The notes beneath the pieces were generated by a model. That model saw only the letters and a program-made list of their open reading frames with translations. It searched no databases and was not told where the DNA came from. A DNA stretch of 64,000 nt, from NCBI RefSeq assembly GCF_002085925.2, contig NZ_CP053562.1, positions 3,361,501-3,425,500 on the forward strand, written 5' to 3'. The DNA comes from Thioclava electrotropha (GTDB lineage: Bacteria > Pseudomonadota > Alphaproteobacteria > Rhodobacterales > Rhodobacteraceae). The position numbers were made by a program, and so were the translations under genes. This document shows positions 23,929-36,679 of this stretch, one piece after another; position 1 is the first letter of the stretch; each line of letters opens with the position of its first letter.

Positions 23929-24666
23929 TCAGCTGCCCGCCGGGATCTTGCCCGCACGCAATTGGGCGACGGTGTCGCGCACCACGTCGAAGCGCAGCTT
24001 GTTGGGCGGGTGGGTGCCCAGCGTCTTGTCGCCCGGGTCGGGCAGGCGCAGGAAGAACTGCGCGCCTTTGAGCGGATCGTAGCCCGCGTCCCATGTGATG
24101 ATCGTGCCGAGCCGGTCGGCCTCCAACTCGTAATCCTTGGAGTAGAGCCGCGAACCGATCTCGGCCCCGATTCTGCGCGCGCGCTGCACGGTCAGGGGAT
24201 CGGCGCCCTGTGCCTGCACCGCACGGCCCAGATAGGCCGCTCCCACCGCAGCATCGCGTTCGCGCGCCGCGATATGACCCGCGATGTGATGGGCGGCCTC
24301 GTGGCCGATCACGAAGGCCAGCTCGTCGGCATTGCGCACTTCGGCGATCATCGCAAGCGTCACCCCGATCACCGGGCGGCCCGAGCGATCGGTGGTCTGA
24401 AACGCATTCGCATCCAGATCGAGCCGGTCATCGACCACGAAGAGGTAATCGCAGTTGAGCTTTCGCGTGCGCTTTCGGCATTCCTGCTCGATCTGCGGCT
24501 CCATCCGGTCGCCCACATCGACCAACCGCGACACGGCCACTTCGGCGCGTTGCCTGTCTTCGGGCGAGATTTCGGTCTGCGGCAAAGGCGCCATTGTCGG
24601 CACGCAGCCCGAAAGCAGCGTCACCGCGAGCGACAGGATCACGAGGAGAAAGCGGAAGGAAGGCAT
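23929..24666 (-). CDS. M48 family metalloprotease lipoprotein
   Basis: A 245-residue protein. ATG 24666 opens a lipoprotein signal peptide (LLVILSLAVTLLSGC, Cys21 as lipidated residue). The zinc motif HEAAH is at 122-126 and the third ligand region YELEADRLG follows about 50 residues later, as in M48 peptidases. The short C-terminal domain with THPPNKLR is also family-like. A likely role is periplasmic proteolysis or outer-membrane protein quality control, as for BepA/LoiP relatives. No TPR domain is present. Confidence 0.88.
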   Translation of the reverse strand: MPSFRFLLVILSLAVTLLSGCVPTMAPLPQTEISPEDRQRAEVAVSRLVDVGDRMEPQIEQECRKRTRKLNCDYLFVVDDRLDLDANAFQTTDRSGRPVIGVTLAMIAEVRNADELAFVIGHEAAHHIAGHIAARERDAAVGAAYLGRAVQAQGADPLTVQRARRIGAEIGSRLYSKDYELEADRLGTIITWDAGYDPLKGAQFFLRLPDPGDKTLGTHPPNKLRFDVVRDTVAQLRAGKIPAGS

Positions 24667-24808
24667 CGACGGGAAGGCGCCCCTGAAAGAGGATTTCGCC
24701 CAGCTTAACGACTTGGTTCGCAGCCGCATAGCCTTCTGCACGTGATCGCCTGCAAGCGCCGGCGTGATTTCGCTTTTTCGGATCGAAAAGCCGCGCTAGC
24801 ATAAGAGC

Positions 24809-25075
24809 ATGTTTACCATCGAACACGAATTCGACGCGACCGTGATCACCCTTGTCGACGAGGGGACGGATCCGCTTGATTATCTGCAGGAAGACATCAC
24901 GATCAGTTCCTTCGAGGACTGCGTCGTGGTCGAACAGCTCGACGAGCAGACCGAGCAGGTGCAGACGATCACCTTCAGCCATGCCCAGCTGCGCGAACTC
25001 GCCGCGGCGCTCAACCTGCCTGAAGGCGTCTATCGCCTGAAGCAGACCGGCAGCGCCTCCAGCGAGGACGGCTGA
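24809..25075 (+). CDS. Conserved-looking 88-residue protein of unknown function
   Basis: I do not recognise this protein. It is acidic and mostly soluble. It starts MFTIEHEFDATVITLVDEG and ends with a helix (FSHAQLRELAAALNLPEGVYRLK) split as FSHAQLRELAAALNL and PEGVYRLK. Beta strands in the first 60 residues followed by one amphipathic helix are likely. It is divergent from the M48 lipoprotein and convergent with the DUF167 gene. No signal peptide or motif is seen. Confidence 0.65.
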   Translation: MFTIEHEFDATVITLVDEGTDPLDYLQEDITISSFEDCVVVEQLDEQTEQVQTITFSHAQLRELAAALNLPEGVYRLKQTGSASSEDG

Positions 25076-25102
25076 CCCCCCTGCCCGCGCCGCGATGCAC
25101 GC

Positions 25103-25351
25103 TCAATCGAGGCGGAACACCTTGTCGCGCGCGGTCTCGCCGCGGATCAGCGTCAGCCGCGATTTCGCGACGCCCAGCGCCTTCGCCAGCAATTTGACCA
25201 CCGCCGCATTGGCCTTGCCGTTCTCCGGCACGACCGTGACATAGGCCCGAAGCCCTTCATCCCCCACGCGTATCTCGTTGCGCGACGCTTTCGGCGTCAC
25301 GCGCAGCGCGATTTCGCTGCCCGGAATGGCAAGGTGGCTGAGATCCGTCAT
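25103..25351 (-). CDS. DUF167 (YggU) family protein
   Basis: An 82-residue protein starting at ATG 25351. The family landmarks are present in order: IALRVTPKASRNEI, VTVVPENGKANAAVVKLLAKALGV, and LTLIRGETARDKVF. The fold is known for this family but its function is not. It is a compact, single-domain protein of the usual length. Confidence 0.9.
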   Translation of the reverse strand: MTDLSHLAIPGSEIALRVTPKASRNEIRVGDEGLRAYVTVVPENGKANAAVVKLLAKALGVAKSRLTLIRGETARDKVFRLD

Positions 25352-25459
25352 CGCGCCGCAGCATAGACCCTGCTCAATGGCGCACAAGCCAGTTGCCCAT
25401 GCTGCGGTTGCAATCGCGCGCCGAGCGCCCGATATCTGGCGCAACAAACGGAGAATTTC

Positions 25460-26062
25460 ATGACTGAACTGCCCGAAGTGAACCCGGCCGAGCGCAATGA
25501 CGCGGCGATGGCTTTCCTTCTGACCCGCCGGTCGCGCCCGGCCAAGACCCTCAAGGCCCCTGCCCCCGACGCGGCCGCGCTGCGCGAGATCCTGACCGCC
25601 GCGGCGCGCACCCCCGATCACGGCAAGCTGGAGCCGTGGCGCTTCATCACCATCACCCGCGAGGCCGCGCAGCGTCTGGGCGCCGAGGCCGAGACCCGCG
25701 CGAAGGCGCAGGGCCTGCCCGAAGAGAAGATCGCCAAGGCGGGCAAGCAATTCCATGACAGCCAGCTTTGCGTGGCGGTGGTGTTCTCGCCCAAGGACAG
25801 CGAGAAGGTGCCGCAGGTCGAGCAGCTCTATTCGGCGGGCGCGGTCTGCCTGTCGCTTCTGAACGCGGCTCTCGCCGCGGGCTGGGGCGCGAACTGGCTC
25901 ACCGGCTGGGCCGCGCATGACGAGGCCTTCGGGCGCGAGATGCTGGGCCTCAAGGAGGGCGAAAGCGTCGCGGGCTTCATCCATCTGGGCACCGAAGGCG
26001 TGCAGCCTCCCGAACGCCCCCGCCCCGACCTCGACGCGATCACGACCCGGATTTCGGAATGA
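25460..26062 (+). CDS. Nitroreductase family protein
   Basis: A 200-residue FMN-dependent oxidoreductase of the YdjA-like nitroreductase group. It has RRSRPAKTLKAPAPD with the FMN-phosphate Arg-Ser-Arg, AARTPDHGKLEPWRF, GAVCLSLLNAALAAGWGANWLTGW and the glycine-rich FIHLGTE strand. ATG 25460 has GGAG upstream. The stop overlaps the next gene's start by 4 bases. The physiological substrate is unknown. Confidence 0.9.
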   Translation: MTELPEVNPAERNDAAMAFLLTRRSRPAKTLKAPAPDAAALREILTAAARTPDHGKLEPWRFITITREAAQRLGAEAETRAKAQGLPEEKIAKAGKQFHDSQLCVAVVFSPKDSEKVPQVEQLYSAGAVCLSLLNAALAAGWGANWLTGWAAHDEAFGREMLGLKEGESVAGFIHLGTEGVQPPERPRPDLDAITTRISE

Positions 26063-26754
26063 TCATCTCGAGCTATGTGAAAGCCTGGGCCGATCTGCTG
26101 CGGCCCGGTGCGATGAAAGTCGTGGGCTTCGGCGTGGCCCTCTCGCTGGGCCTTCTGGTCGCGATCTATGTGGCGATGGTGATGCTGATCGGCTGGCTGG
26201 TGCCGGACAGCTTCTCGCTGCCCTTCATCGGCGAGGTCGGCCATATCGATACCGCGCTGTCGATCGTGTCGGCGGGCGTGATCCTGTTCGCCTCGATCTT
26301 CCTGATGGTGCCCGTGGCCTCCGCCTTCACCGGCTTCTTCCTCGAAGACGTGGCCGAGATGGTGGAGGACGTGCATTATCCGACTCTGCCGCCGGTGCGC
26401 AAACTGACCTTCGCCGAAGGGATGCGCGACACGGTGCGGTTTTTCGGGGTGATCCTCGCGGCCAACATCATCGCGCTGATGATCTATCCTTTCGTGATCC
26501 CGCTGGCGCCGTTTCTGTTCTTCGGGCTGAACGGCTACCTTCTGGGGCGTGAATATTTCCAGATGGCCGCCTTCCGGCGGATGGAGCGTGAAGCGGCGCT
26601 CGAGCTTTACGAGCGCAACAAGGTCACGATCTGGGCCGCGGGCGCGCTGATGGCGGTGCCGCTGTCCATCCCGCTGGTGAACCTCTTCGTGCCGGTTCTG
26701 GGCGCTGCGGGCTTCACCCACCTGTTCCACGCGATCACCGGTCGGCGCGGGTGA
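26059..26754 (+). CDS. EI24 domain membrane protein (CysZ-like)
   Basis: A 231-residue integral membrane protein with about five hydrophobic segments. The EI24/CysZ pattern is visible in FTGFFLEDVAEMVE and in FGLNGYLLGREYFQM. CysZ relatives transport sulfate, but many alphaproteobacterial EI24 proteins are uncharacterised. It is translationally coupled to the nitroreductase (ATGA overlap). Confidence 0.85.
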   Translation: MIISSYVKAWADLLRPGAMKVVGFGVALSLGLLVAIYVAMVMLIGWLVPDSFSLPFIGEVGHIDTALSIVSAGVILFASIFLMVPVASAFTGFFLEDVAEMVEDVHYPTLPPVRKLTFAEGMRDTVRFFGVILAANIIALMIYPFVIPLAPFLFFGLNGYLLGREYFQMAAFRRMEREAALELYERNKVTIWAAGALMAVPLSIPLVNLFVPVLGAAGFTHLFHAITGRRG

Positions 26755-26776
26755 CGGGGCGGCGCCAACGCGCCGC

Positions 26777-27454
26777 TCACATCTCTTCCTTGATGCCCTT
26801 GCGGATCAAGAGCCAGTTCACCGGGTAGGCGGTCACGAAACCCGCCATCATCGCGATCTGCATGGCGAACCAGAATTCCGGGTCGGCGGCGTTGATCTCG
26901 GCGCCCCAGAGCCCTTTGAACACGGCGAAATGGAAGATCGCCATCATCCCGTACATGCCGATCTGCCACGAGGTGAGCGAAGCGACATCGGCTTTTGCCG
27001 CCTCCTTGAGCCCTTCACCGAGGCCAAGCCCGCGCATCGGCGCGATCGAGAAATACTGGAACACGATCCCGATCGCGAGGGCGAAGACGTAATCGAGCCC
27101 CCAGACCGCAAAGATCTTATCTTCCCATAAACCTGGCCAGCCGAATGCGATCAGCACCGCGGGGATCGCGAGCGCGAGGTTCTCGGCCAGAATATCGCCA
27201 AGAGTGCAGCCTGCGCCGCAATGGAGCGTCCCCTTCGCGACCGAGACCGGGAAGGGCGCATTGCCATGGCCCGGAAAGCGGCCATGCAACCAGATGACCA
27301 GCGGTCCGCCGAACAACCCGCAAATCGGCCAGACCCATGCCATGATCGCCATATGCGGCGGGTTCCGACGCATCTGAACGAGAAGATAGAGAAATGAGAG
27401 AACGCCTACAGCAAGCGATAACCAGCTCAGAACGGTAAACCAGTTTGGTGTCAT
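26777..27454 (-). CDS. DUF4396 family membrane protein
   Basis: A 225-residue protein with about six transmembrane helices. GTLHCGAGCTLGDILAEN (residues about 75-92) is the signature loop of the family, with two Cys and one His that could bind a metal. MAIMAWVWPICGLFGGPLVIW and the late QIAMMAGFVTAYPVNW are other conserved helices. Function unknown; some relatives sit near copper genes, but nothing here supports that. Confidence 0.82.
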   Translation of the reverse strand: MTPNWFTVLSWLSLAVGVLSFLYLLVQMRRNPPHMAIMAWVWPICGLFGGPLVIWLHGRFPGHGNAPFPVSVAKGTLHCGAGCTLGDILAENLALAIPAVLIAFGWPGLWEDKIFAVWGLDYVFALAIGIVFQYFSIAPMRGLGLGEGLKEAAKADVASLTSWQIGMYGMMAIFHFAVFKGLWGAEINAADPEFWFAMQIAMMAGFVTAYPVNWLLIRKGIKEEM

Positions 27455-27512
27455 GGGAGGCTCCTTTCAATAACCTCCCAACTCGCTCCGCTTTACTGGG
27501 TTCCTTGCGCGC

Positions 27513-27782
27513 CTAGCGGCGCAGCTGCCCGAAGAAGTCGATATCTTCCAAGGTGATGATCCCCGACAGCAGCACCGCCGCGATGATCGCCCAGAGCACG
27601 ATGGTGACAATAGTGGTGATCTTCACCTTCGCGCCCAGATGCGCCTCATGCGGCGCCCCTGCGGGGGTGCCCGGCACGACCTCGTCTACATCGCCTTGCG
27701 TCTTCAACCGCACCGGCAAGACCATGAAGAAGATCATGAACCAGATGACCGCGAAGAGGATGATGCCGCCGGTGAGGCTCAT
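27513..27782 (-). CDS. DUF1467 family small membrane protein
   Basis: An 89-residue protein with two transmembrane helices (about 4-21 and 63-82) and a polar loop between them (LKTQGDVDEVVPGTPAGAP). The ATG overlaps the stop of the epimerase gene by one base, an arrangement common in alphaproteobacteria. Its function is not known. The loop with repeated Pro/Ala and acidic residues is typical of the family. Confidence 0.85.
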   Translation of the reverse strand: MSLTGGIILFAVIWFMIFFMVLPVRLKTQGDVDEVVPGTPAGAPHEAHLGAKVKITTIVTIVLWAIIAAVLLSGIITLEDIDFFGQLRR

Positions 27783-28186
27783 CAGACCTGCTCCAGTTCG
27801 ACCAGGCAGCCATTGAAGTCTTTCGGGTGCAGGAACAGCACGGGCTTGCCATGCGCGCCGATCTTCGGCTCGCCGCTGCCCAGAACCCGCGCGCCATCCG
27901 CTTTCAGCTTGTCGCGCGCCTCGAGGATGTCTTCCACCTCGAAGCACATATGATGGATGCCGCCTGCGGGGTTCTTTTCCAGAAAACCGTTGATCGGGCT
28001 GTCCTCGCCCAGCGGGTAGAGCAGTTCGATCTTGGTGTTGGGCAGTTCGATGAAGACGACCGTGACGCCGTGATCGGGCTCGTCCTGCGGCGCGCCGACA
28101 TTGGCACCCAGCGTGTCACGATACTTGGCCGAGGCCGCCTCGAGGTCGGGCACGGCGATAGCGACATGGTTCAGGCGTCCGATCAT
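27782..28186 (-). CDS. mce: Methylmalonyl-CoA epimerase
   Basis: A 134-residue VOC-fold enzyme that interconverts (R)- and (S)-methylmalonyl-CoA in the propionate route. Landmarks are LNHVAIAVPDLE with metal ligand His7, VTVVFIELPNTKIELLYPLG, GGIHHMCFEVEDI with a second His, and FLHPKDFNGCLVELEQV with the final Glu. Full length for the family. Propionyl-CoA arises from branched-chain or odd-chain catabolism and this enzyme feeds it to succinyl-CoA; no mutase gene is in the window. Confidence 0.92.
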   Translation of the reverse strand: MIGRLNHVAIAVPDLEAASAKYRDTLGANVGAPQDEPDHGVTVVFIELPNTKIELLYPLGEDSPINGFLEKNPAGGIHHMCFEVEDILEARDKLKADGARVLGSGEPKIGAHGKPVLFLHPKDFNGCLVELEQV

Positions 28187-28355
28187 TTGGGTCTCCTCCG
28201 GTAACGCGGGCGTTAAAAGGGGTAGCCGGGCGCGCGGCTTCGCGCAAGCCTTGCGGGGACAGTTGTGAACCCGGCTCGGATTAACCCAGTGTTAGGCAAT
28301 CTGCGCCCTACTGATCGGACAAGCCAAATCCGATCGCAGCCGAGGGGGCCCCGAC

Positions 28356-29066
28356 ATGAGCGACACGATCCCGACCCTGACCCGCATGCCGACGCCCGAA
28401 CGCCCTCTGACCGGGCTGACGGTGCTTCTGGTGGAAGACAGCCGCTTCGCCTCGGAAGCTGTACGGCTGCTGTGCCTGCGCTCGGGCGCGCGAATCCGAC
28501 GCGCCGATTGCCTCGCCTCGGCGGATCGGCATCTCAAGACCTATCGGCCCTCGATCGTGATCGTGGATATGGGCCTGCCCGATGGCTCGGGAAGCGACCT
28601 GATCGCCGAGATACGCGGGACGCGTGGGCCGCATCCGGTGATCCTTGGGACCTCGGGCGACCCCGACCTGAAAAGCGCAGCCCTCGCGGCGGGCGCGGAC
28701 GGGTTTCTGGAAAAGCCGATCGAAAGCCTCGCCGTGTTTCAGGAAGCGATCCTGTCGACCCTGCCCGAAGAGATGCGACCGCTCGGCCTGCGCGCGCTTG
28801 CCGATCTTGTGATCGCGCCGGACCCGCTCGCGCTGCGCGACGACCTGCAACACCTCTCGGAACTGCTGCGCGACACCAAGGGGGCCGACACGCGCGCCCT
28901 GCCCTATGCCGCGCATTTCCTTCATAGCATCGCGTGCTCGGCCCATGATGCGGCGCTGGACGATGCGGCGCAGCGCCTGAGACGATCCGGCGGCCCCTCA
29001 CGCGAGGATATGACCCGGGTCACTCAGATCATAGATGCGCGGATCGCGGCGGCCGGGGCGTTCTGA
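28356..29066 (+). CDS. Response regulator with unusual C-terminal domain
   Basis: A 236-residue protein. Residues about 20-140 form a CheY-like receiver: VLLVEDSRF with the acidic pair, phospho-acceptor Asp in IVIVDMGLPDGSG, the Thr/Ser in ILGTSGDPD and the Lys in FLEKPIE. The C-terminal ~90 residues are not a DNA-binding domain. They are helical, and AAHFLHSIACSAHDAAL resembles a degraded histidine phosphotransfer motif (HxLKGSA type, with K and G replaced). It could take part in a phosphorelay or act as a sink. No histidine kinase is adjacent. Confidence 0.82.
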   Translation: MSDTIPTLTRMPTPERPLTGLTVLLVEDSRFASEAVRLLCLRSGARIRRADCLASADRHLKTYRPSIVIVDMGLPDGSGSDLIAEIRGTRGPHPVILGTSGDPDLKSAALAAGADGFLEKPIESLAVFQEAILSTLPEEMRPLGLRALADLVIAPDPLALRDDLQHLSELLRDTKGADTRALPYAAHFLHSIACSAHDAALDDAAQRLRRSGGPSREDMTRVTQIIDARIAAAGAF

Positions 29067-29134
29067 CGCAGCCGGGAACCGCCCCTCCGACATCGCGTTG
29101 CTCAAACAAGTCAACGCAACCGGAGGACAGCCCG

Positions 29135-29611
29135 ATGAGCTCGATCTACGACGCCATCAAGCAAGATCACGACAATCACCGCGCCCTGATGAAGAAGATC
29201 GCTGATACGTCCGGCGACAGCGCGGAGCGCACGCAGGCGTGGAATGAGTTCTATTACGACATCAAGTCCCACGCCGCCGCCGAGGAAGAGACCTTCTATT
29301 CCAAGCTGATGACCAAAACCTGGGGTCAGGATTCAGCGCGTCACTCGGTCGAGGAACATGCCGAGCTCGACGATCTGCTCGAAGAACTCAACGAGATGGA
29401 CATGGCGAGCCCCGGTTGGCTGAACAAGTTCCACAAGCTCGAGCATGACTACAATCACCACATGGACGAGGAAGAAGACGAAATCTTCGGCCGCGCCAAG
29501 GACGTGATCGACGAAAGCGAGATCGAGAATTACGGCGAGAAATTCCTCGAGCGTAAGAAGAAAGAAATGAAGCTGGTCGACGAGAAGAAGAAAGACAGTC
29601 TCGAAGACTGA
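29135..29611 (+). CDS. Hemerythrin/HHE domain protein
   Basis: A 158-residue helical protein with the HHE iron-ligand series: DHDNHRALMKKI, SHAAAEEETFY, EEHAELDDLL and KLEHDYNHHMDEEEDEIF. The C-terminal 35 residues are very rich in Lys and Glu. It probably binds a non-haem di-iron centre for O2, NO or stress sensing. ATG 29135 has CGGAGG upstream. A bidirectional terminator follows. Confidence 0.9.
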   Translation: MSSIYDAIKQDHDNHRALMKKIADTSGDSAERTQAWNEFYYDIKSHAAAEEETFYSKLMTKTWGQDSARHSVEEHAELDDLLEELNEMDMASPGWLNKFHKLEHDYNHHMDEEEDEIFGRAKDVIDESEIENYGEKFLERKKKEMKLVDEKKKDSLED

Positions 29612-29711
29612 TCGGGATTTGAGGCTCAGGGTGGCTCGGCTTCGGCCAGAGCCCCTTCGCCTTTCCCTTCTGTGCCTTTTGCTTCCTGCACAGCCCTCCG
29701 CCGCGAATGAC

Positions 29712-29745
29712 AAAAGGCCCCGCTCCATTCGGAACGGGGCCTTTT
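29712..29745. terminator. Bidirectional terminator between hemerythrin and aspS genes
   Basis: AAAAGGCCCCG (29712-29722) and CGGGGCCTTTT (29735-29745) are perfect 11-bp inverted arms around a 12-base loop. The A-run on one side and T-run on the other make it work in both directions. It sits exactly between the convergent gene ends. Confidence 0.85.
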
Positions 29746-29766
29746 AAATGGGTAACCGTGCGAGGA

Positions 29767-31545
29767 TCAGTCCTCTTGCGGCAGAACCCGCAGGCGCAAC
29801 TCGCGCAGCTGTTCGTTCATCGGCTCCGACGGCGCGCCCATCATCAGGTCTTCGGCGCGCTGGTTCATCGGGAACATGATGACTTCGCGGATATTCGCGG
29901 TATCGGCGAGGATCATCACGATCCGGTCGATGCCGGCGGCGCACCCACCGTGCGGCGGAGCGCCGTATTTGAACGCCTTGACCATGCCGCCGAAACGTTT
30001 CTCGACTTCGGAGGCCGGATAGCCCGCGATCTCGAACGCCTTGTACATGGTCTCGAGCTTGTGGTTCCGGATCGCGCCCGAGAGGATCTCGTAGCCGTTG
30101 CAGGCGAGGTCGTACTGGTAGCCTTTGACCTGCAGCGGGTCGCCCTGCAGTGCCTCCATCCCGCCTTGCGGCATCGAGAACGGGTTATGCGAGAAGTCGA
30201 TCTTGCCCTCGTCATCGGCCTCGTACATCGGGAAGTCGACAACCCAGGCGAATTTGAACTTGGTCTTGTCGGTCAGGCCCAGCTCTTCGCCGATCACGTT
30301 GCGCGCACGGCCTGCGACGCCCTCAAAACTCGACGGAGCACCACCGAGGAAGAAGGCCGCATCGCCCTCGCCCAGACCCAGCTGCGCGCGCACCGCTTCG
30401 GTCCGCTCGGGGCCGATATTCTTCGCCAGCGGGCCTGCGCCTTCGAGCGAGCCATCCTCGCCCTTGCGCCAGAAGATGTAGCCCATGCCCGGCAGGCCCT
30501 GTTCCTGGGCGAACTTGTTCATCCGGTCGCAGAACTTGCGCGAGCCGCCCGTGGGGGCCGGGATCGCACGAATCTCGGTGCCATCCTGTTCGAGCAGTTT
30601 CGCGAAGATCGCGAAGCCCGAGTCGCGGAAGTGATCGGAGACCACCTGCATCTCGATCGGGTTGCGCAGGTCAGGCTTGTCGGAGCCGTATTTCAGCATC
30701 GACTCGGCATAGGGAATGCGCGGCCAGTTTGGATCGACTGTACGACCGTCGGCGAATTCCTCGAACACGCCCTGGATCACCGGCTGCATCACGTTGAAGA
30801 TGTCTTCCTGCTCGACGAAGCTCATCTCGACGTCCAGCTGGTAGAAGTCGGTGGGCGAGCGGTCGGCGCGCGGGTCTTCGTCACGGAAGCACGGCGCGAT
30901 CTGGAAATACTTGTCGAAGCCGCCGACCATGATCAGCTGCTTGAACTGCTGCGGCGCCTGCGGCAGCGCGTAGAACTTGCCCGGATGCAGGCGCGACGGC
31001 ACGAGGAAGTCGCGCGCGCCTTCGGGCGACGACGCGGTGATGATCGGCGTCTGGAATTCGTTGAAATCGGCGTCCCACATGCGTTTACGCATGGATTTCA
31101 CGACGTTGGAGCGCAGGATCATCTTGTCATGCAGGCTCTCGCGACGCAGGTCGAGGAAACGATAGGCCAGACGGGTCTCTTCAGGATATTCCAGCTCGCC
31201 GAAGACCGGCAACGGCAGCTCCTCGGACTCGCCCAGGATTTCGATGTCGCGGACATAGACCTCGATCTCGCCGGTCGGAATCTTCGGGTTGATCAGGCTC
31301 TCGTCGCGCAGCTTCACGGTGCCGTCGATGCGGATCACCCATTCCGAGCGCGTTTTTTCCATCGTCTTGAAGGCGGGGCTGTCGCCGTCACAGAGCACCT
31401 GCGTCATACCGTAATGATCGCGAAGATCGATGAAGAGCACCCCCCCGTGATCGCGCACGCGATGGACCCAGCCCGCAAGGCGGACGGTCTCACCGGCGTT
31501 GGCGGCGCTCAGATCTGCGCAGGTATGGCTGCGAAAGGCATGCAT
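29767..31545 (-). CDS. aspS: Aspartyl-tRNA synthetase
   Basis: 592 residues, the length of a bacterial-type enzyme with GAD insertion. It has an N-terminal OB-fold ([26 protein letters not shown], seen as [13 protein letters not shown] and FIDLRDHYG). The class II core follows: motif 2 [16 protein letters not shown] and motif 3 [16 protein letters not shown] 31545 is preceded by GGGGAG at 8 bases. It charges tRNA-Asp and, in alphaproteobacteria with GatCAB, often also tRNA-Asn. Monocistronic, with a terminator at its 3' end. Confidence 0.97.
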   Translation of the reverse strand: MHAFRSHTCADLSAANAGETVRLAGWVHRVRDHGGVLFIDLRDHYGMTQVLCDGDSPAFKTMEKTRSEWVIRIDGTVKLRDESLINPKIPTGEIEVYVRDIEILGESEELPLPVFGELEYPEETRLAYRFLDLRRESLHDKMILRSNVVKSMRKRMWDADFNEFQTPIITASSPEGARDFLVPSRLHPGKFYALPQAPQQFKQLIMVGGFDKYFQIAPCFRDEDPRADRSPTDFYQLDVEMSFVEQEDIFNVMQPVIQGVFEEFADGRTVDPNWPRIPYAESMLKYGSDKPDLRNPIEMQVVSDHFRDSGFAIFAKLLEQDGTEIRAIPAPTGGSRKFCDRMNKFAQEQGLPGMGYIFWRKGEDGSLEGAGPLAKNIGPERTEAVRAQLGLGEGDAAFFLGGAPSSFEGVAGRARNVIGEELGLTDKTKFKFAWVVDFPMYEADDEGKIDFSHNPFSMPQGGMEALQGDPLQVKGYQYDLACNGYEILSGAIRNHKLETMYKAFEIAGYPASEVEKRFGGMVKAFKYGAPPHGGCAAGIDRIVMILADTANIREVIMFPMNQRAEDLMMGAPSEPMNEQLRELRLRVLPQED

Positions 31546-31788
31546 GGGAGGCTCCCCGGATCGAGAATTGCGTATAGTCGCGCCGATACACCCGTTGAGC
31601 GCGCAAAAGTCAAGCTGTGCGGAGGCACACAGACCCGTCTCGAGCTGTTCACGCGCGCGTGGCTCGAAAAAATGTAAATTTTCGGTTAACTTCAGAGACA
31701 ACGGGAACTTTGGTAATTTCACAAAGGTTGCCGTCATGAAGGCTAACGCTGGAGCCTGCCAAGCCCCGGCATGATCCGGAGAGACCAT

Positions 31789-33027
31789 ATGAGAGCTTGG
31801 GACTCGCTTCTCGACCGAATGTTGCGCCACCTGATCCGCAGGGGCACGCTCGAACTCGTCTATTCGGACGAGACGCTCAGACGCTACGGCGACGGCACCG
31901 GAGACCCGGTCCGCGTCACCATCGAAAACCCCGACGTGACGCGCAGGATTGTGCTGCGGCCCGACCTCGGCGTCGGCGAAGGCTATATGAACGGCGACTA
32001 CACGATCGCGAATGACGATCTGCGTGGCTTCCTCGCGCTTGCGATCCGCAACCAGACCGGTTCGGGCATGCCGTGGTTCGAGAAACCGCGCGAGGCGAGC
32101 CGCTTCTTCGGACGCCGCTTCGCCCAGTTCAACCCGGTCAACAAGGCGCGCACCAATGTGGCGCATCACTATGACCTGTCGGGCGAGCTGTATGACCTCT
32201 TCCTCGATGAGGACCGGCAATATAGCTGCGCCTATTTCGAGCGCCCCGACATGACGCTGGAAGAAGCGCAGGAGGCGAAGAAACACCATATCGCCAAGAA
32301 ACTGCTGATCGAGCCGGGCATGACCGTTCTCGATATCGGCTGCGGCTGGGGCGGCATGGCGCTGACGCTGGCACGCGATTTCGGCGCGAACGTGGTGGGG
32401 GTGACGCTGTCCACCGAACAGCACGCGCTGGCCCGCAAACGGGTGAAAGAGGCCGGCCTCGAAGACAAAATCGACATCCGCCTGACCGATTACCGCGATG
32501 TGACCGACAAGTTCGACCGGATCGTCTCGGTCGGCATGTTCGAACATGTGGGCGTGCCGCATTACCGCGAGTATTTCTCGAAGGTGCGCGAGCTACTCAA
32601 ACCGGGCGGCGTCTCGCTGATCCATTTCATCGGACGCTCGGGCCCCGGTGGCGCAACCGCCGATTTCATCACGAAATACATCTTCCCCGGCGGCTATTGC
32701 CCGGCCATGTCCGAAGCGTCGAACGCGGTCGAGCATGAAGGCCTCATCACCACCGACCTCGAGGTCTGGCGGCTGCATTATGCGGAAACCCTGCGCCATT
32801 GGTGCGATCGGTTCGAAGCGAATATCGACAAGGCCGTCGCACTTTACGACGAGCGGTTCTGCCGGATGTGGCGCTTCTATCTCGTGGCGTCCGAGATGGC
32901 CTTCCGCCATGGCGGGCAGGTCGTGTTCCAGTATCAGCTGGCCCATGAGGTGGGCGACGTGCCGCTGACGCGCGACTACCTCTATCGCGACGAAGACGAA
33001 CAGGAACATCGGCTGGCCGCCGAGTAA
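31789..33027 (+). CDS. cfa: Cyclopropane-fatty-acyl-phospholipid synthase family methyltransferase
   Basis: A 412-residue SAM-dependent enzyme. The SAM loop is [36 protein letters not shown] and [22 protein letters not shown] blocks (seen as [11 protein letters not shown]) precede it; [13 protein letters not shown] and [10 protein letters not shown] follow. All are landmarks of the CFA synthase family. ATG 31789 is chosen because GGAGAG lies 6 bases upstream. It adds methylene (or methyl) to unsaturated phospholipid chains at the inner membrane. Divergent from aspS. Confidence 0.9.
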   Translation: MRAWDSLLDRMLRHLIRRGTLELVYSDETLRRYGDGTGDPVRVTIENPDVTRRIVLRPDLGVGEGYMNGDYTIANDDLRGFLALAIRNQTGSGMPWFEKPREASRFFGRRFAQFNPVNKARTNVAHHYDLSGELYDLFLDEDRQYSCAYFERPDMTLEEAQEAKKHHIAKKLLIEPGMTVLDIGCGWGGMALTLARDFGANVVGVTLSTEQHALARKRVKEAGLEDKIDIRLTDYRDVTDKFDRIVSVGMFEHVGVPHYREYFSKVRELLKPGGVSLIHFIGRSGPGGATADFITKYIFPGGYCPAMSEASNAVEHEGLITTDLEVWRLHYAETLRHWCDRFEANIDKAVALYDERFCRMWRFYLVASEMAFRHGGQVVFQYQLAHEVGDVPLTRDYLYRDEDEQEHRLAAE

Positions 33028-33209
33028 GTCGACCCCTCCCTAACCGGGCTGAAATCAGGCTGCGCTCCTCCCGGTGCGCGGCCTGACAGACTTGGGCGCA
33101 CGCCCTCGCGTCACCCTGCAACCCGGCTATCGCGTCCTGACCCTCTTGCGACGCCTGACCCTTTGCGTATAAAGCGCCTCAATTTGCGCAGTGACCAGAG
33201 GGGATTCCC

Positions 33210-36539
<3,330 letters not shown>

Positions 36540-36569
36540 GCGACGGATACAATTAGAGAAATGATGTGA

Positions 36570-36603
36570 CTCGCGGAACACGGTTTCCGCGAGTTTCTTT
36601 TTC
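36570..36603 (+). terminator. Rho-independent terminator of carB
   Basis: CTCGCGGAA (36570-36578) pairs with TTCCGCGAG (36585-36593) around a 6-base loop. TTTCTTTTTC follows immediately. It lies 30 bases after the carB stop. Confidence 0.92.
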
Positions 36604-36679
36604 AACCCGGGGGTGATCTTGCTGCGCCTCGGTGGCTCACGCATGGCTAAAGCCTAAAAACAATTTCATGAGGCAAGTT

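Noticed and set aside
22537..24708. 723-codon plus-strand frame across the DUF2254 and M48 genes
   Set aside because: Spans two real minus-strand genes and an intergenic gap, with His/Arg-rich low-complexity sequence.
29707..31677. 656-codon open frame on the plus strand opposite aspS
   Set aside because: Antisense to a complete aspS gene; composition is reverse-complement-like (Arg/His/Gln-rich) and no family is recognised.
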